A stretch of 19,215 bases of DNA from an uncultured Planctomycetaceae bacterium (GCA_945957305.1 CAMFLN010000003.1:1-19215); one strand, 5' to 3'; numbered from the stretch's first letter, positions 1-7,553 are shown. Numbers and translations: made by a program. The notes: generated from the sequence alone by a model not told the origin.

Positions 1-1858
1 TCCCTAGATAGCGGCGCACCACGTCATACTCGGGCAGTTTGCTGCCGTCGAATTCCGGCTTGCGGAAGGTGCCGTCTGCCGGCTCTTCCTGGGCGGAACG
101 GATGATCTGGGCCAGCACGGTTTCCGACTCGGGCAGTTTGCCGGCCTTGAAGAGCTCGTAGGTGATCCGCAATTGCTCGTCAGCCCGCGTAAAGTTGCGA
201 ATGCAGACCTCATTGGCTCCGAGCTTTGTCAGCTCTTCGTTGACCCGTTTATAGTCGGCATTGTCGGCCAGCCGGCCCCCTTCCTGGTTGCCGCCGAGGA
301 CCTTCTCGAGGAAGTCGACGTGCGAAGAGACAAACAGCTGGCCCCGCGCCACGGCTACCGCCGCGTTGGGCAGCTTGACCGCTTCCTCTTCTTCTTCGCT
401 GCCGAGCTTGCTGCGTAACCTGCCGCCGCTGCCTCCCTTGTCATTGGTCGCCGTCACGACGCCCAGCGCCGCATTGCCCGTGGCATCGTCGGGGCGTTCG
501 ACCACGACCGAGGTGAGAGCGTCCTCTTCGGCTTTCATTTCCCAGATGACATAGTTTTCAAATTCACGCTTCTCGACATTCTCGTCGGTCTCAAGCGACT
601 TTTGGACTGCAGCCGCGAGAGCCTTTTCATTTTTCGTTTCGATCGCGACCACAAAGCGTTCGCTGCTTGGCGTGATGGGCGTTTCATAGTCGGTGAGGAC
701 CATCATGTGATTGCCCAGATGGCCCACCAGATCCTTGCGGATGTCAATGCCCGGCCCGTTCGGATCGTCGCGGACGCTGTCGATGGTATCGTTGAATGTC
801 CCTTCCGAGCCTTCGCCGAAGAGTTGGTCGAAAAGGGTGCCGAAACGTTCGAACGCCGTTTTGATCTCCCAGTTCACCGTCGTAAAACTGACGACATTTT
901 GTGCGACCCACTCGGGCGGCGCAGGAGGTGCAGAGTTGGGAAATTCGAGCATGCCCATCGCGCGCTCGTACGGCTTCGGCGCGTAGACGGCGGTGCGATG
1001 CAGGACTTCGTATTCGCCGACCGAAAGATTGACAAACCCGCCCACGGCTTGAATCGCCGAGAACCCTTCGCCGCGGAGCATCTTGACGTTCTTCAGTTTC
1101 TTCTCGTCCGCCTTGGCGCGGAACTCGGCGACGGCCAGCGGATCGATGAACCAGCGCACGTCAGGCTTCAATTCGCCCGCCGCAGTCGCCAGCCGCTTCA
1201 TGACCGACTGGTAAGGCGCCACCGTGCTCAGGCTGTCGTTGTGTTTGCCCCCCAGGCGTCCGATGATGTCGGTCAAAGCATCCAGACCGTCGGCCCCGGC
1301 CAGCAGACCATCCTTGAGGAAGTACACGACGCGGCGTGCTTCTTGACGGTCTTCTTTAGGGGGAAGATCGTAGATCGTGACCGAGACGCCCGAGATCGCC
1401 TTATGGCTCTTCTTGGCCTTTTCCTTGAGCAGGTTGCGATCGGCCTTTTCGAGCGCCTCGGTGGCTTTGGCGTCGTTGCCCGTGACGTCGACCAAGACCA
1501 CCATCGCCGTCCGGCCACTCGCTGTGCCGATGAGTCCGCCGGAAAGTTCGCCGCTGGCAATCCCACGCAAATCCTCGAGCGAAAGGCCGATCTTTTCGTG
1601 ATTGGCTAGCCATTTTTCGTCGATTTGGTGACGCAAGTCCTCGGTAAAGGGCTTCATCACTTCGTCGTCGAACAAATCGTGCAGCAAAGTTTTTTGCCAA
1701 TTCGCCGTGAGGTTCGGCGTGTTGGCTACGGAGACGAACGCTTTGGTCGAGTTCGGATACAGCGTGTCAGCGGGCGGAACGGCCCCCTGGGCCCTGCCCA
1801 ACGAAGCGAGGGACAACGACGCGCAAGCGGCGAGCAGCGCCGCAGAACGAATGAACAC
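1..1858 (-). CDS. Large secreted protein of unknown function (DUF3352-like), 3' end outside window
   Basis: The reading frame is open from a GTG at 1858 to the left edge, giving at least 619 residues without a stop. The GTG follows a GGAGG at 1868-1864 with 5 bases between, which decides the start; no in-frame ATG lies upstream nearby. The N-terminus MFIRSAALLAACASLSLASLGRAQG is a signal peptide with likely cleavage near residues 23-26. An LAAC at 9-12 resembles a lipobox but leaves a very short signal sequence. The mature part is soluble, rich in charged helices, and has an acidic Glu run (SEEEEEAVKL) near residue 490. It lacks any catalytic motif I know. The opening after the signal (PADTLYPNSTKAFVSVANTPNL) recalls the DUF3352 type of large exported proteins common in Planctomycetes; that family link is from memory. 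It is divergent from the HD-domain gene. Coding is certain, function unknown. Confidence 0.8.
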   Translation of the reverse strand, partial: MFIRSAALLAACASLSLASLGRAQGAVPPADTLYPNSTKAFVSVANTPNLTANWQKTLLHDLFDDEVMKPFTEDLRHQIDEKWLANHEKIGLSLEDLRGIASGELSGGLIGTASGRTAMVVLVDVTGNDAKATEALEKADRNLLKEKAKKSHKAISGVSVTIYDLPPKEDRQEARRVVYFLKDGLLAGADGLDALTDIIGRLGGKHNDSLSTVAPYQSVMKRLATAAGELKPDVRWFIDPLAVAEFRAKADEKKLKNVKMLRGEGFSAIQAVGGFVNLSVGEYEVLHRTAVYAPKPYERAMGMLEFPNSAPPAPPEWVAQNVVSFTTVNWEIKTAFERFGTLFDQLFGEGSEGTFNDTIDSVRDDPNGPGIDIRKDLVGHLGNHMMVLTDYETPITPSSERFVVAIETKNEKALAAAVQKSLETDENVEKREFENYVIWEMKAEEDALTSVVVERPDDATGNAALGVVTATNDKGGSGGRLRSKLGSEEEEEAVKLPNAAVAVARGQLFVSSHVDFLEKVLGGNQEGGRLADNADYKRVNEELTKLGANEVCIRNFTRADEQLRITYELFKAGKLPESETVLAQIIRSAQEEPADGTFRKPEFDGSKLPEYDVVRRYLG

Positions 1859-1978
1859 AGTCACCTCCCTCGCTGGATTTCCGCCTCGAACGAATCCGTT
1901 CCTGAACCAGAAGAACACACTAGGAATCGGACCCGGGTACAGGGCTCCGGATTTTACTGCCTGGGCAATTTTCGTGCC

Positions 1979-2010
1979 AGTATATCGATTAGGCAACATA
2001 GGCAACTGAC
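1979..2010 (-). promoter_or_regulatory. Weak candidate promoter for the large secreted protein
   Basis: On the minus strand a TATACT (1984-1979) matches five of six -10 bases. TTGCCT lies about 15 bases upstream, a poor spacing and a four-of-six match. This would leave a 5' leader of roughly 110 bases before the GTG at 1858. It is only a pattern match. Confidence 0.25.
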
Positions 2011-2184
2011 GCAAACTCTGGCGCCGCAGCGTACGAAAGGCGAATGGAGCAAAAGCTGCAGAACGGCGGCGCAAGGATCGGCGGCGCCGTAGCCCAGGGG
2101 CGCTCGTATGTAGCATCCTCGGATGAAAAGTCTGTCGCTCTTCACTCTTCTACACCGAATTCACGCTGTCATCGCTGTCGGCAA

Positions 2185-2213
2185 TAGACGGCCGCTGAGT
2201 TACGGCCGATAAT
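2185..2213 (+). promoter_or_regulatory. Candidate promoter abutting the HD-domain gene
   Basis: TAGACG (2185-2190, four of six matches to TTGACA), a spacer of exactly 17 bases, then GATAAT (2208-2213, five of six matches to TATAAT). The expected start of transcription falls about 7-9 bases later, on or next to the ATG at 2222. No Shine-Dalgarno site precedes that ATG, so a leaderless transcript is possible. Confidence 0.4.
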
Positions 2214-2221
2214 TCTCCGCC

Positions 2222-3622
2222 ATGCGCGACTATCAAAACGAAGGCCTCATTCATGATCCTCTGCACGGCTATATCTCCTTTACCTCGGGAGGCATCGAGG
2301 GCGAAGCCACGGAACGCGATCTGATTGACCACCCCTGGTTGCAACGCTTGCGCCAAATCCACCAGCTGCAAACTGCCTGGTGGGTATTTCCGGCGGCCGA
2401 GCACACGCGATTCCAGCACGTTGTAGGGGTGATGCACATCGCTAGCCGCGCCGTCGCGGTCTTGTATGACAGCCTGCGTGAAGCTTGCCCTGACGTTCCG
2501 AGCCTCGCGTACGTCGAATCGCTGATGCGCCTGTCCGGCTTGCTGCATGACGTGGGGCATGGGCCGTTCGGTCATTTCTTTGACGATCGCTTCCTGGCCC
2601 GATTTGGAAAGACGCACGAAACCATTGGCAGCCGGATCATTTGCGAGCAGTTGGGCGATCTCATTGGCCGTGTACGGCGCAATCCCCGCGGACGATTGGC
2701 CGACGATGAGCGACTCGATCCGGCCCAAATTGCGTTTTTGATCACGCGTCCCAAGGGCGCACCGACAATCGACGGCGCCGAGGCGCCGCGCTGGCTGCGC
2801 TTCCTGCGCAGCCTGTTCTGCGGCGTTTACACGGTCGACAACATGGATTTCGTACTGCGCGATGCCTATATGTCTGGCTACGCAGCACGCGCCTTCGATC
2901 TCGATCGATTGTTGCACTACAGCTTTTTCAGCGAAGCGGGTTTGACGATTCACAACCGTGGCGTGCCCGCTCTCGTGCGTTTCGTGGCCGCGCGGGCCGA
3001 ACTATTTCGTTCGATCTACTTTCACCGCACGGTCCGAGCCATCGACCTGACCCTGGCGGACCTGTTTTCGGACAGCGGAGAGTTTATCTTTCCCGGCGAC
3101 CCGACCACGCGGCTGGATGAATACCGCCGCTTTACGGAATGGTCGCTGCTGATCGACGTGGCGCGTTGGCCGGAGAGCGATGATCCGCGCCGCCGCGAGT
3201 TAGGCCAGCGCTGGCACGAACTGCTGAATCGTCGCCTGCGCTGGCGTATGGCTTGCGAGCGCACGGTCTTTTTCGATCCGGGCACGGGCGAACAGGGGAG
3301 CATCTTCAGTCGCGCCGAATTCTTCGAGCGGGCCCTGCGTGACGCCCTACCAACCGAGCTGCGCGATTTACCGCTCCGCGTCGACCTGGCTCGGCATGTA
3401 AACCGCCCAGGCACCAAGGGCCCGGCGGCAGGGCAGAACCATCTGTACGACACGTCGGGCAAAGTCCGCCCCCTGACCGACAGTGAACTGTTCCGACAGA
3501 TTCCCTTCAGCTACCGCATTTGCCGGGTCTATAGCGAATCTCATGAGCACGATGCGACGCTCGCCGCGGCGCTCGATTCCCTGGTCGGCCCGGCCGCCAC
3601 GGACGACGTCACGAATATGTAA
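2222..3622 (+). CDS. HD-superfamily phosphohydrolase (COG1078/YdhJ, dNTPase-like)
   Basis: A cytoplasmic 466-residue protein of the HD hydrolase family that also contains SAMHD1 and dGTP triphosphohydrolases. The opening HDPLHGYI and the segment HPWLQRLRQIHQLQ are typical of this family. The metal site reads HTRFQH with H66, then LLHDVGHGPFGH with H109-D110 and further His at 113 and 118, then VDNMDFVLRD with D206 as the likely last ligand. All expected metal residues are present, so it should be active. The likely reaction is hydrolysis of a phosphate bond in nucleotides; the exact substrate cannot be read from sequence. Around residues 300-370 there is a charged helical region, and the C-terminal 90 residues are less conserved in my judgement. 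ATG 2222 has no clear ribosome site. The next gene, purB, starts 217 bases downstream with its own promoter candidate, so an operon is not required. Confidence 0.9.
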   Translation: MRDYQNEGLIHDPLHGYISFTSGGIEGEATERDLIDHPWLQRLRQIHQLQTAWWVFPAAEHTRFQHVVGVMHIASRAVAVLYDSLREACPDVPSLAYVESLMRLSGLLHDVGHGPFGHFFDDRFLARFGKTHETIGSRIICEQLGDLIGRVRRNPRGRLADDERLDPAQIAFLITRPKGAPTIDGAEAPRWLRFLRSLFCGVYTVDNMDFVLRDAYMSGYAARAFDLDRLLHYSFFSEAGLTIHNRGVPALVRFVAARAELFRSIYFHRTVRAIDLTLADLFSDSGEFIFPGDPTTRLDEYRRFTEWSLLIDVARWPESDDPRRRELGQRWHELLNRRLRWRMACERTVFFDPGTGEQGSIFSRAEFFERALRDALPTELRDLPLRVDLARHVNRPGTKGPAAGQNHLYDTSGKVRPLTDSELFRQIPFSYRICRVYSESHEHDATLAAALDSLVGPAATDDVTNM

Positions 3623-3668
3623 GACCAGAAGTTCACACGTCTGTTTGCGCCGCCCGCGGTATGCCCAC

Positions 3669-3701
3669 CTCACTGACAGTGAGCGGCTTCTCGGCTAAAC
3701 T
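3669..3701 (+). promoter_or_regulatory. Candidate purB promoter with a palindromic operator over the -35 box
   Basis: CTGACA (3673-3678, five of six), a 17-base spacer, then TAAACT (3696-3701, four of six). The -35 box lies inside a perfect interrupted palindrome, CTCACTG-A-CAGTGAG (3669-3683). A 15-base dyad over a -35 box is a natural place for a repressor to bind, but no known regulator was recognised from it. Transcription would start near 3708, giving a leader of about 130 bases. Confidence 0.4.
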
Positions 3702-3839
3702 GACAGCCCGTTGTGGCCTCGCGGTTATCGCCGCGGTCGCACGTTCTCCGGCGCACGAAGATTGTACTTTTCGCTGCGTCAGTGTCTCGCGAACGCAGAG
3801 TTCGCCGGGTGTACAGTTTTCATTGTCCTTGGGTGTGGC

Positions 3840-5267
3840 ATGGAATTGGATCAATACGATAACCCGCTCGTGGCTCGTTACGCTTCGGCGGAGATGTCGC
3901 GGCTGTGGAGCCCGCAGCGAAAGTTCCGCACCTGGCGCGAATTATGGGTCATTCTGGCCGAGGAAGAAGGCGCCCTGGGCCTGGGGATCAAACGCGAGCA
4001 AATCGAGTCACTCAAGGCGCACGTCGATACGATCGATTTCGACGCGGCGGCCCGTTACGAGCGCAAGCTGCGCCACGACGTCATGGCGCACGTCCATGCC
4101 TATGGCGACGACTGCCCCGACGCCCGAGCGATCATCCATCTGGGGGCCACGAGTTGTTATGTCACCGACAACACCGATTTGATCCTGCTGCGCGAATCGC
4201 TCAAACTGCTGCGCACGCGATTGGTCGCGGCCATTGATCGCCTGGCGACTTTCGCGGCGCGGACGCGCGACCTGGCCTGCTTGGGCTTTACGCATTTCCA
4301 GCCCGCGCAGCCCACGACGATTGGAAAACGGGCCTGCCTGTGGGCCTACGACCTGGTCCTCGATCTGGCCGAAATCGAACATCGCCTGTCGACACTGAGG
4401 GCGCGCGGGGCCAAGGGGACCACGGGGACACAAGCCAGCTTTCTCGATCTCTTCGGCGGCGACCACGAAAAGGTCAAGGAGCTCGATCGGCGCATTGCCG
4501 CGCGAATCGGTTTCCCTGCCAGCTACGCCGTGACGGGCCAGACGTACACGCGCAAAGTCGACGCCCAGGTTCTCGCCACTCTCTCGGGCATCGCACAGAG
4601 TGCCCAGAAGGCGGCGACCGACTGGCGACTGCTGCAAAGCCGCAAAGAGTTGGAAGAGCCCTTTGAAAAGGAGCAGATCGGCTCTTCGGCGATGGCTTAC
4701 AAGCGCAATCCGATGCGAGCCGAGCGGATCTGCGGCCTGGCTCGCTTTGTGAACAGCCTCGAATCGAGCGCCGTCGAAACGGCCTCGACCCAGTGGCTGG
4801 AACGAACGCTCGACGACAGTGCCAACCGACGCCTGACGCTGCCGCAAGCGCTATTGGCCGTGGATGCGATCCTGATTCTGTACGAAAACGTCGCCAGCGG
4901 CCTCGAAGTTTATCCCCAAGTGATCGCCCGGCACCTCGACGAGGAGCTGCCCTTTATGGCGACGGAAAGCATCTTGATGGCGGCCACCAGCGCCGGCGGG
5001 GATCGCCAGGACCTGCACGAGCGGATTCGCCAGCACAGCCAGGCCGCCGCTCGCGTAGTGAAGCAAGAGGGACGCTCCAACGATTTGATGGAGCGGTTGC
5101 GCGGCGATAGCGCATTCGCCGCCGTGAACTTGGACGCCGCACTCGATCCGGCCAGATTCGTCGGGCGCGCTCCGCAACAAGTCGACGAGTTTATCGCCAC
5201 GGTCGTGGCGCCGATTCGCGCACGTTATCCACAAGCTCTGGCGACCAAGTCGAACGTCGCTGTGTAA
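3840..5267 (+). CDS. purB: Adenylosuccinate lyase, eukaryote-type
   Basis: It catalyses two steps of purine synthesis: release of fumarate from SAICAR to give AICAR, and from adenylosuccinate to give AMP. The 475-residue protein has the fumarase/aspartase signature [11 protein letters not shown] at 281-291, with the catalytic serine at 282/283. FTHFQPAQ (150-157) supplies catalytic H152. [10 protein letters not shown] (192-201) and TLDDSANRR (323-331) are also family landmarks. Along its length it resembles animal ADSL (about 484 residues: [20 protein letters not shown], QIGSSAMxYKRNPMR, GRAPQQV) much more than the shorter classical bacterial PurB. ATG 3840 was chosen because homology begins at YDNPLVARY right after it; an open extension to 3711 reads as non-protein and overlaps the likely promoter region. 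The gene ends inside a stretch of short tandem repeats and is convergent with the Fur gene. Identification is firm. Confidence 0.96.
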   Translation: MELDQYDNPLVARYASAEMSRLWSPQRKFRTWRELWVILAEEEGALGLGIKREQIESLKAHVDTIDFDAAARYERKLRHDVMAHVHAYGDDCPDARAIIHLGATSCYVTDNTDLILLRESLKLLRTRLVAAIDRLATFAARTRDLACLGFTHFQPAQPTTIGKRACLWAYDLVLDLAEIEHRLSTLRARGAKGTTGTQASFLDLFGGDHEKVKELDRRIAARIGFPASYAVTGQTYTRKVDAQVLATLSGIAQSAQKAATDWRLLQSRKELEEPFEKEQIGSSAMAYKRNPMRAERICGLARFVNSLESSAVETASTQWLERTLDDSANRRLTLPQALLAVDAILILYENVASGLEVYPQVIARHLDEELPFMATESILMAATSAGGDRQDLHERIRQHSQAAARVVKQEGRSNDLMERLRGDSAFAAVNLDAALDPARFVGRAPQQVDEFIATVVAPIRARYPQALATKSNVAV

Positions 5268-5373
5268 CCGTCGCTGTGTAACCGTCGCGTTGTCACTGAT
5301 CCGCGGTTTCACTGATCCGCGCTTTCACTGATCCACTGATCAATGCTTAGCGGGAGATCAATGTTTAGCGGGT
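5255..5373. repeat. Chain of three short tandem repeats at the purB 3' end
   Basis: Three different tandem blocks follow one another. A 14-base unit (CGTCGCTGTGTAAC) occurs at 5255-5268 and 5269-5282 plus a partial third; its first copy contains the purB stop codon. A 16-base unit beginning TCACTGATCC occurs at 5293, 5309 and 5325, the third diverged. An 18-base unit beginning GATCAATG occurs at 5338-5355 and 5356-5373. Together they fill most of the convergent spacer between purB and the Fur gene. Confidence 0.85.
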
Positions 5374-5422
5374 CGCGCCGCAGGCGCCCAGTCTTCTGCC
5401 CACGGCGCACCGCAGCCAACCG

Positions 5423-5923
5423 CTAGATCAGGTCCAATCGCCGCGCGGCGCGCTTCGTGCGACTGCAGTCGGCGCACAAGCCGTAGATGATCAGGCGATG
5501 TCCCACCGCGCGAAAATGGTGCTTGCGAGCGACCGCCTCGCGAATCTCCTTGACCTCGTCGCTCGAGAATTCAATCAGCTTGTCGCACTTTTCACAGTGC
5601 AGATGATCATGCTGGGGGTAGCCGTAGTCGTGCTCATAGACTGAGCGGTCGTTGAGCACCATCTTCCGCAACAGTCCCGCGTCGACAAGCTCGGAGAGGG
5701 TGCGATAAACCGTAGGCCGACTGACGCTTTGGTCGCTGACCTGGGACTTGAGTTGTTCGAGCAATTGATCAGCGTCGAAGTGCTCGTGGTGGCTGAAAAC
5801 CCGGTCGACGATGATCCGCCGCTGCTGGGTCACGCGCTTGCCTCGGCTCTGCAGGAATTCTTCGAATCGCTGCAGCGGCGTCAGGCTGACGTCGACGGTG
5901 CCGAGGGAAAAATCATGGCTCAT
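5423..5923 (-). CDS. fur: Fur-family metal-responsive transcriptional repressor
   Basis: A 166-residue DNA-binding regulator. The N-terminal winged helix spans about residues 15-90, with TQQRRIIVDRVF and the recognition helix SVSRPTVYRTLSELVDAGLL (67-86). The dimerisation part has HDHLHC (105-110) followed by two CxxC pairs, C110/C113 and C150/C153, that form the structural zinc site. HEHFDAD (46-52) matches the HxHxxAD-type metal region of the family. All these residues are intact, so it should bind metal and DNA. The symbol is the family name; Fur, PerR and Zur cannot be separated with confidence from sequence, and no target operon lies beside it. An ATG at 5923 has no clear ribosome site. 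It is convergent with purB. A 32-base dyad lies about 50 bases upstream of the start, where an autoregulatory site would be expected. Confidence 0.92.
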   Translation of the reverse strand: MSHDFSLGTVDVSLTPLQRFEEFLQSRGKRVTQQRRIIVDRVFSHHEHFDADQLLEQLKSQVSDQSVSRPTVYRTLSELVDAGLLRKMVLNDRSVYEHDYGYPQHDHLHCEKCDKLIEFSSDEVKEIREAVARKHHFRAVGHRLIIYGLCADCSRTKRAARRLDLI

Positions 5924-5972
5924 GACAGAGAAATTCCATTCACAGCAGGTATCCGGAGGGGGGGCTCCTTGC

Positions 5973-6004
5973 CGGCCGAGCGGTCGAAAATGACCGTTCG
6001 GCCG
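5973..6004. promoter_or_regulatory. Strong dyad / stem-loop upstream of the Fur gene
   Basis: CGGCCGAGCGGTC (5973-5985) and GACCGTTCGGCCG (5992-6004) are reverse complements apart from one position, around a 6-base loop. In a plus-strand RNA the odd position is a G-U pair, so all 13 pairs form. In a minus-strand RNA it is an A-C mismatch. The dyad sits 50-81 bases upstream of the Fur start. It could be a double-strand operator or an RNA hairpin; no run of T follows on either strand, so a classical terminator is unlikely. Confidence 0.55.
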
Positions 6005-6167
6005 TCCCTCCGAGGGATGCCCAATTCTAGATCACCCCACCGGGGAAACAACCGGGGAGTGCGAGTGCAGCGCTGGCAGCGAGCCAAAGAAACGGAAAAT
6101 GCACGCCCCACAGTCCTGGCGCGATCAGGGGTTTCCTGCCGTGCGGGCATGTGTGACACACGTTCCG

Positions 6168-6203
6168 GCCGACCGCGTCGGGACGTTGGGCTGCGCGGTC
6201 GGC
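6168..6203. repeat. Perfect 10-bp inverted repeat with 16-base loop
   Basis: GCCGACCGCG (6168-6177) is the exact reverse complement of CGCGGTCGGC (6194-6203). It lies downstream of the FlgM-like gene on its transcribed strand but no T run follows in either direction, so a role as terminator is not supported by its flanks. Confidence 0.5.
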
Positions 6204-6319
6204 GGGCCTTACGACTCGGGGCAAGGCTGGCGCAACAGGGCGCGAGCTTCGCCCAAAATCAAAATCGTGACACGCACCGTCGACAGCCCTGGCGACCGAG
6301 CGGGTCTGCATGACGACAG

Positions 6320-6601
6320 TTAGGCGATCTCGTCCAGCAAGCGTTCGAGAGCCAGATCAAGCTTCTCGGCGGTCTCATAACGACCTTGCGCGATTTCCGC
6401 ACGCAATTGTTGAACGCGGTCGGTGCGAATCTCGGGCAGCTGGGCGGCCATCTCCATCAGGCGGCCGGTTTCCGAGATATCCACGACATCCGCCGTGGCC
6501 GTAGAACGCATAGCCTGCGGAGCCGCTTCGGCGCGGGCCGTGGCGTGCGGAGCGTTGATCGCGTGAGTACCGTGAACGTGGCTAACGCTGTTGATATGCA
6601 T
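6320..6601 (-). CDS. flgM: FlgM-like anti-sigma-28 factor
   Basis: A 93-residue protein whose C-terminal half matches the FlgM family, which binds sigma-28 (FliA) and holds back late flagellar transcription until the factor is exported. The diagnostic segment is RTDRVQQLRAEIAQGRYETAEKLDLALERLLDEI (residues 59-92), with the family pattern R-x-x-R-V-x-x-L/I-R-x-x-I-x-x-G-x-Y. The preceding VVDISETGRL (39-48) is also usual. The N-terminal 35 residues are rich in His and Ala (five His in the first 20), low in complexity and probably disordered. The ATG at 6601 is preceded by a good ribosome site, GGGAG, with a 6-base gap. No flagellar genes are in view, so it is an orphan here. Such stand-alone FlgM-like genes are frequent in Planctomycetes, as I recall. 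Confidence 0.85.
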   Translation of the reverse strand: MHINSVSHVHGTHAINAPHATARAEAAPQAMRSTATADVVDISETGRLMEMAAQLPEIRTDRVQQLRAEIAQGRYETAEKLDLALERLLDEIA

Positions 6602-6644
6602 GTTTCTCTCCCATCAAGGGGTACGTTCACCTGACTCTGCTGAC

Positions 6645-6663
6645 GCGCGAATCACATTCGCGC
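6645..6663. repeat. Perfect 8-bp stem with 3-base loop upstream of the FlgM-like gene
   Basis: GCGCGAAT (6645-6652) and ATTCGCGC (6656-6663) are exact reverse complements around CAC. The dyad lies 44-62 bases upstream of the FlgM-like start, within its likely promoter or leader. It may be an operator or a leader hairpin; no matching regulator was recognised. Confidence 0.45.
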
Positions 6664-6751
6664 ATTCAAGCAAGTCAGGCAGACATACAGCCAATCATTG
6701 CGAACTGGAAATAAACGCCAGCTTGACTTGAACGTCAGGCACGCCTGCGGC

Positions 6752-6824
6752 TTAGCTCATCTGTTCCTGCGGCCGGTCCGAAAGGACCTCGTTGAACGTG
6801 GCCGACTGAACCTCTTTGAGCTAA
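6752..6824. other. Candidate structured RNA with nested stems and a GAAA tetraloop
   Basis: An outer 7-bp stem, TTAGCTC (6752-6758) with GAGCTAA (6818-6824), encloses a 5-bp stem, CGGCC (6770-6774) with GGCCG (6800-6804). Directly inside it is a perfect hairpin GGTCC-GAAA-GGACC (6775-6788). The GNRA-type loop appears on the plus strand. All stems are perfect, but each is short, so chance cannot be excluded. No known family was recognised. Confidence 0.35.
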
Positions 6825-7553
6825 CACACTCCGTCAGGACCTGATCGTCCGCTTTCAAACTACTGCCGGCGCCGCTTTCCCTGTCACGTTGGCATGACCT
6901 CGCGGGCACGGAAACTTCTGCACCCGTTTCATCGACCAACGTGTGGCGGCCAGTTGAACCAATCCTCCGTGCTGGGTGTTGTGCCTTTATCTCGGCCGAT
7001 GGCACATTTGCCGACTATGCGGATCTCGAAGCGGATGTTGCTTTCACGCATCACGCCGGAGATTTGCTGCCCGGGGCGTGATGCTTCCGTGCAACAACCG
7101 AAAGTCAACGCGGCCACCTTGCCGCGAATCACTCGTCTCTGTTGATTTTTACGCCGGTCGCACCGCTGCGGTTCGGTTGACGCGACCACAATAATCGGGC
7201 GGATTCTAGGAGTTCCGTTCAATATGGACAAGATCGTCCGGGGCTGCCGGAGAAGTCGGTTTCCCCAGCCGAAGCTGCGGGATTCTGGAGGTCGTGCGAA
7301 ACTTTATCGCCTGAGCCCGGTTTCATCGTAGATGGGGCTAGCAGGGCACCCCATGACATCGTTGCTTTCGGATGGGGGCCGTAACAGAGAATTGCAGGCA
7401 TCGGTTGGCACAGAATCGAGATTTCGCGGCGTTTAGACAGACGAGCTGACGTCCCCAGCTTGGGGGCCTGCTCTTCGCGGGCCCCGTAAGGTGGCTCAAA
7501 GACTGCCACTTGGCCGACCCCGCGGAATCACTCATCAAGTTTGAACGTGTCGA

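Larger units (their letters stand above)
1859..2221. other. Divergent spacer between secreted-protein gene and HD gene
   Basis: These 363 bases separate two divergent genes. I see no convincing reading frame in them. They hold the GGAGG site of the minus-strand gene, a weak minus-strand promoter candidate (about 1979-2010) and a plus-strand promoter candidate abutting the HD gene (2185-2213). The middle part (2030-2110) is G+C rich without a strong stem-loop. Confidence 0.6.
5924..6319. other. Spacer between FlgM-like gene and Fur gene
   Basis: These 396 bases lie between two minus-strand genes. Open frames exist on both strands but none has a recognisable product, a good start site or protein-like composition. 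The spacer contains two strong inverted repeats (5973-6004 and 6168-6203) and a short palindrome GTGTGACACAC (6151-6161). I see no tRNA or other known RNA. Confidence 0.55.

Noticed and set aside
602..1609. A 335-codon open frame on the plus strand
   Set aside because: It mirrors codon-for-codon the minus-strand secreted-protein gene, which has a ribosome site and a signal peptide. The plus-strand product is Arg/His/Asp-rich and not protein-like.
2150..2953. Long minus-strand frame across the HD gene
   Set aside because: Overlaps the HD-domain gene on the opposite strand; product not protein-like.
4008..4847. Long minus-strand frame inside purB
   Set aside because: Antisense shadow of a firmly identified gene; no recognisable domain.
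6834..6844. TCAGG-A-CCTGA, resembling part of a TPP or cobalamin riboswitch core
   Set aside because: Only a few bases match. The other conserved elements of either riboswitch are missing, and no thiamine or cobalamin gene follows.
6885..6943. CACGTTGG...CCAACGTG inverted repeat with a 43-base loop
   Set aside because: An 8-bp stem with so long a loop is expected about once by chance in the 1.2 kb spacer.
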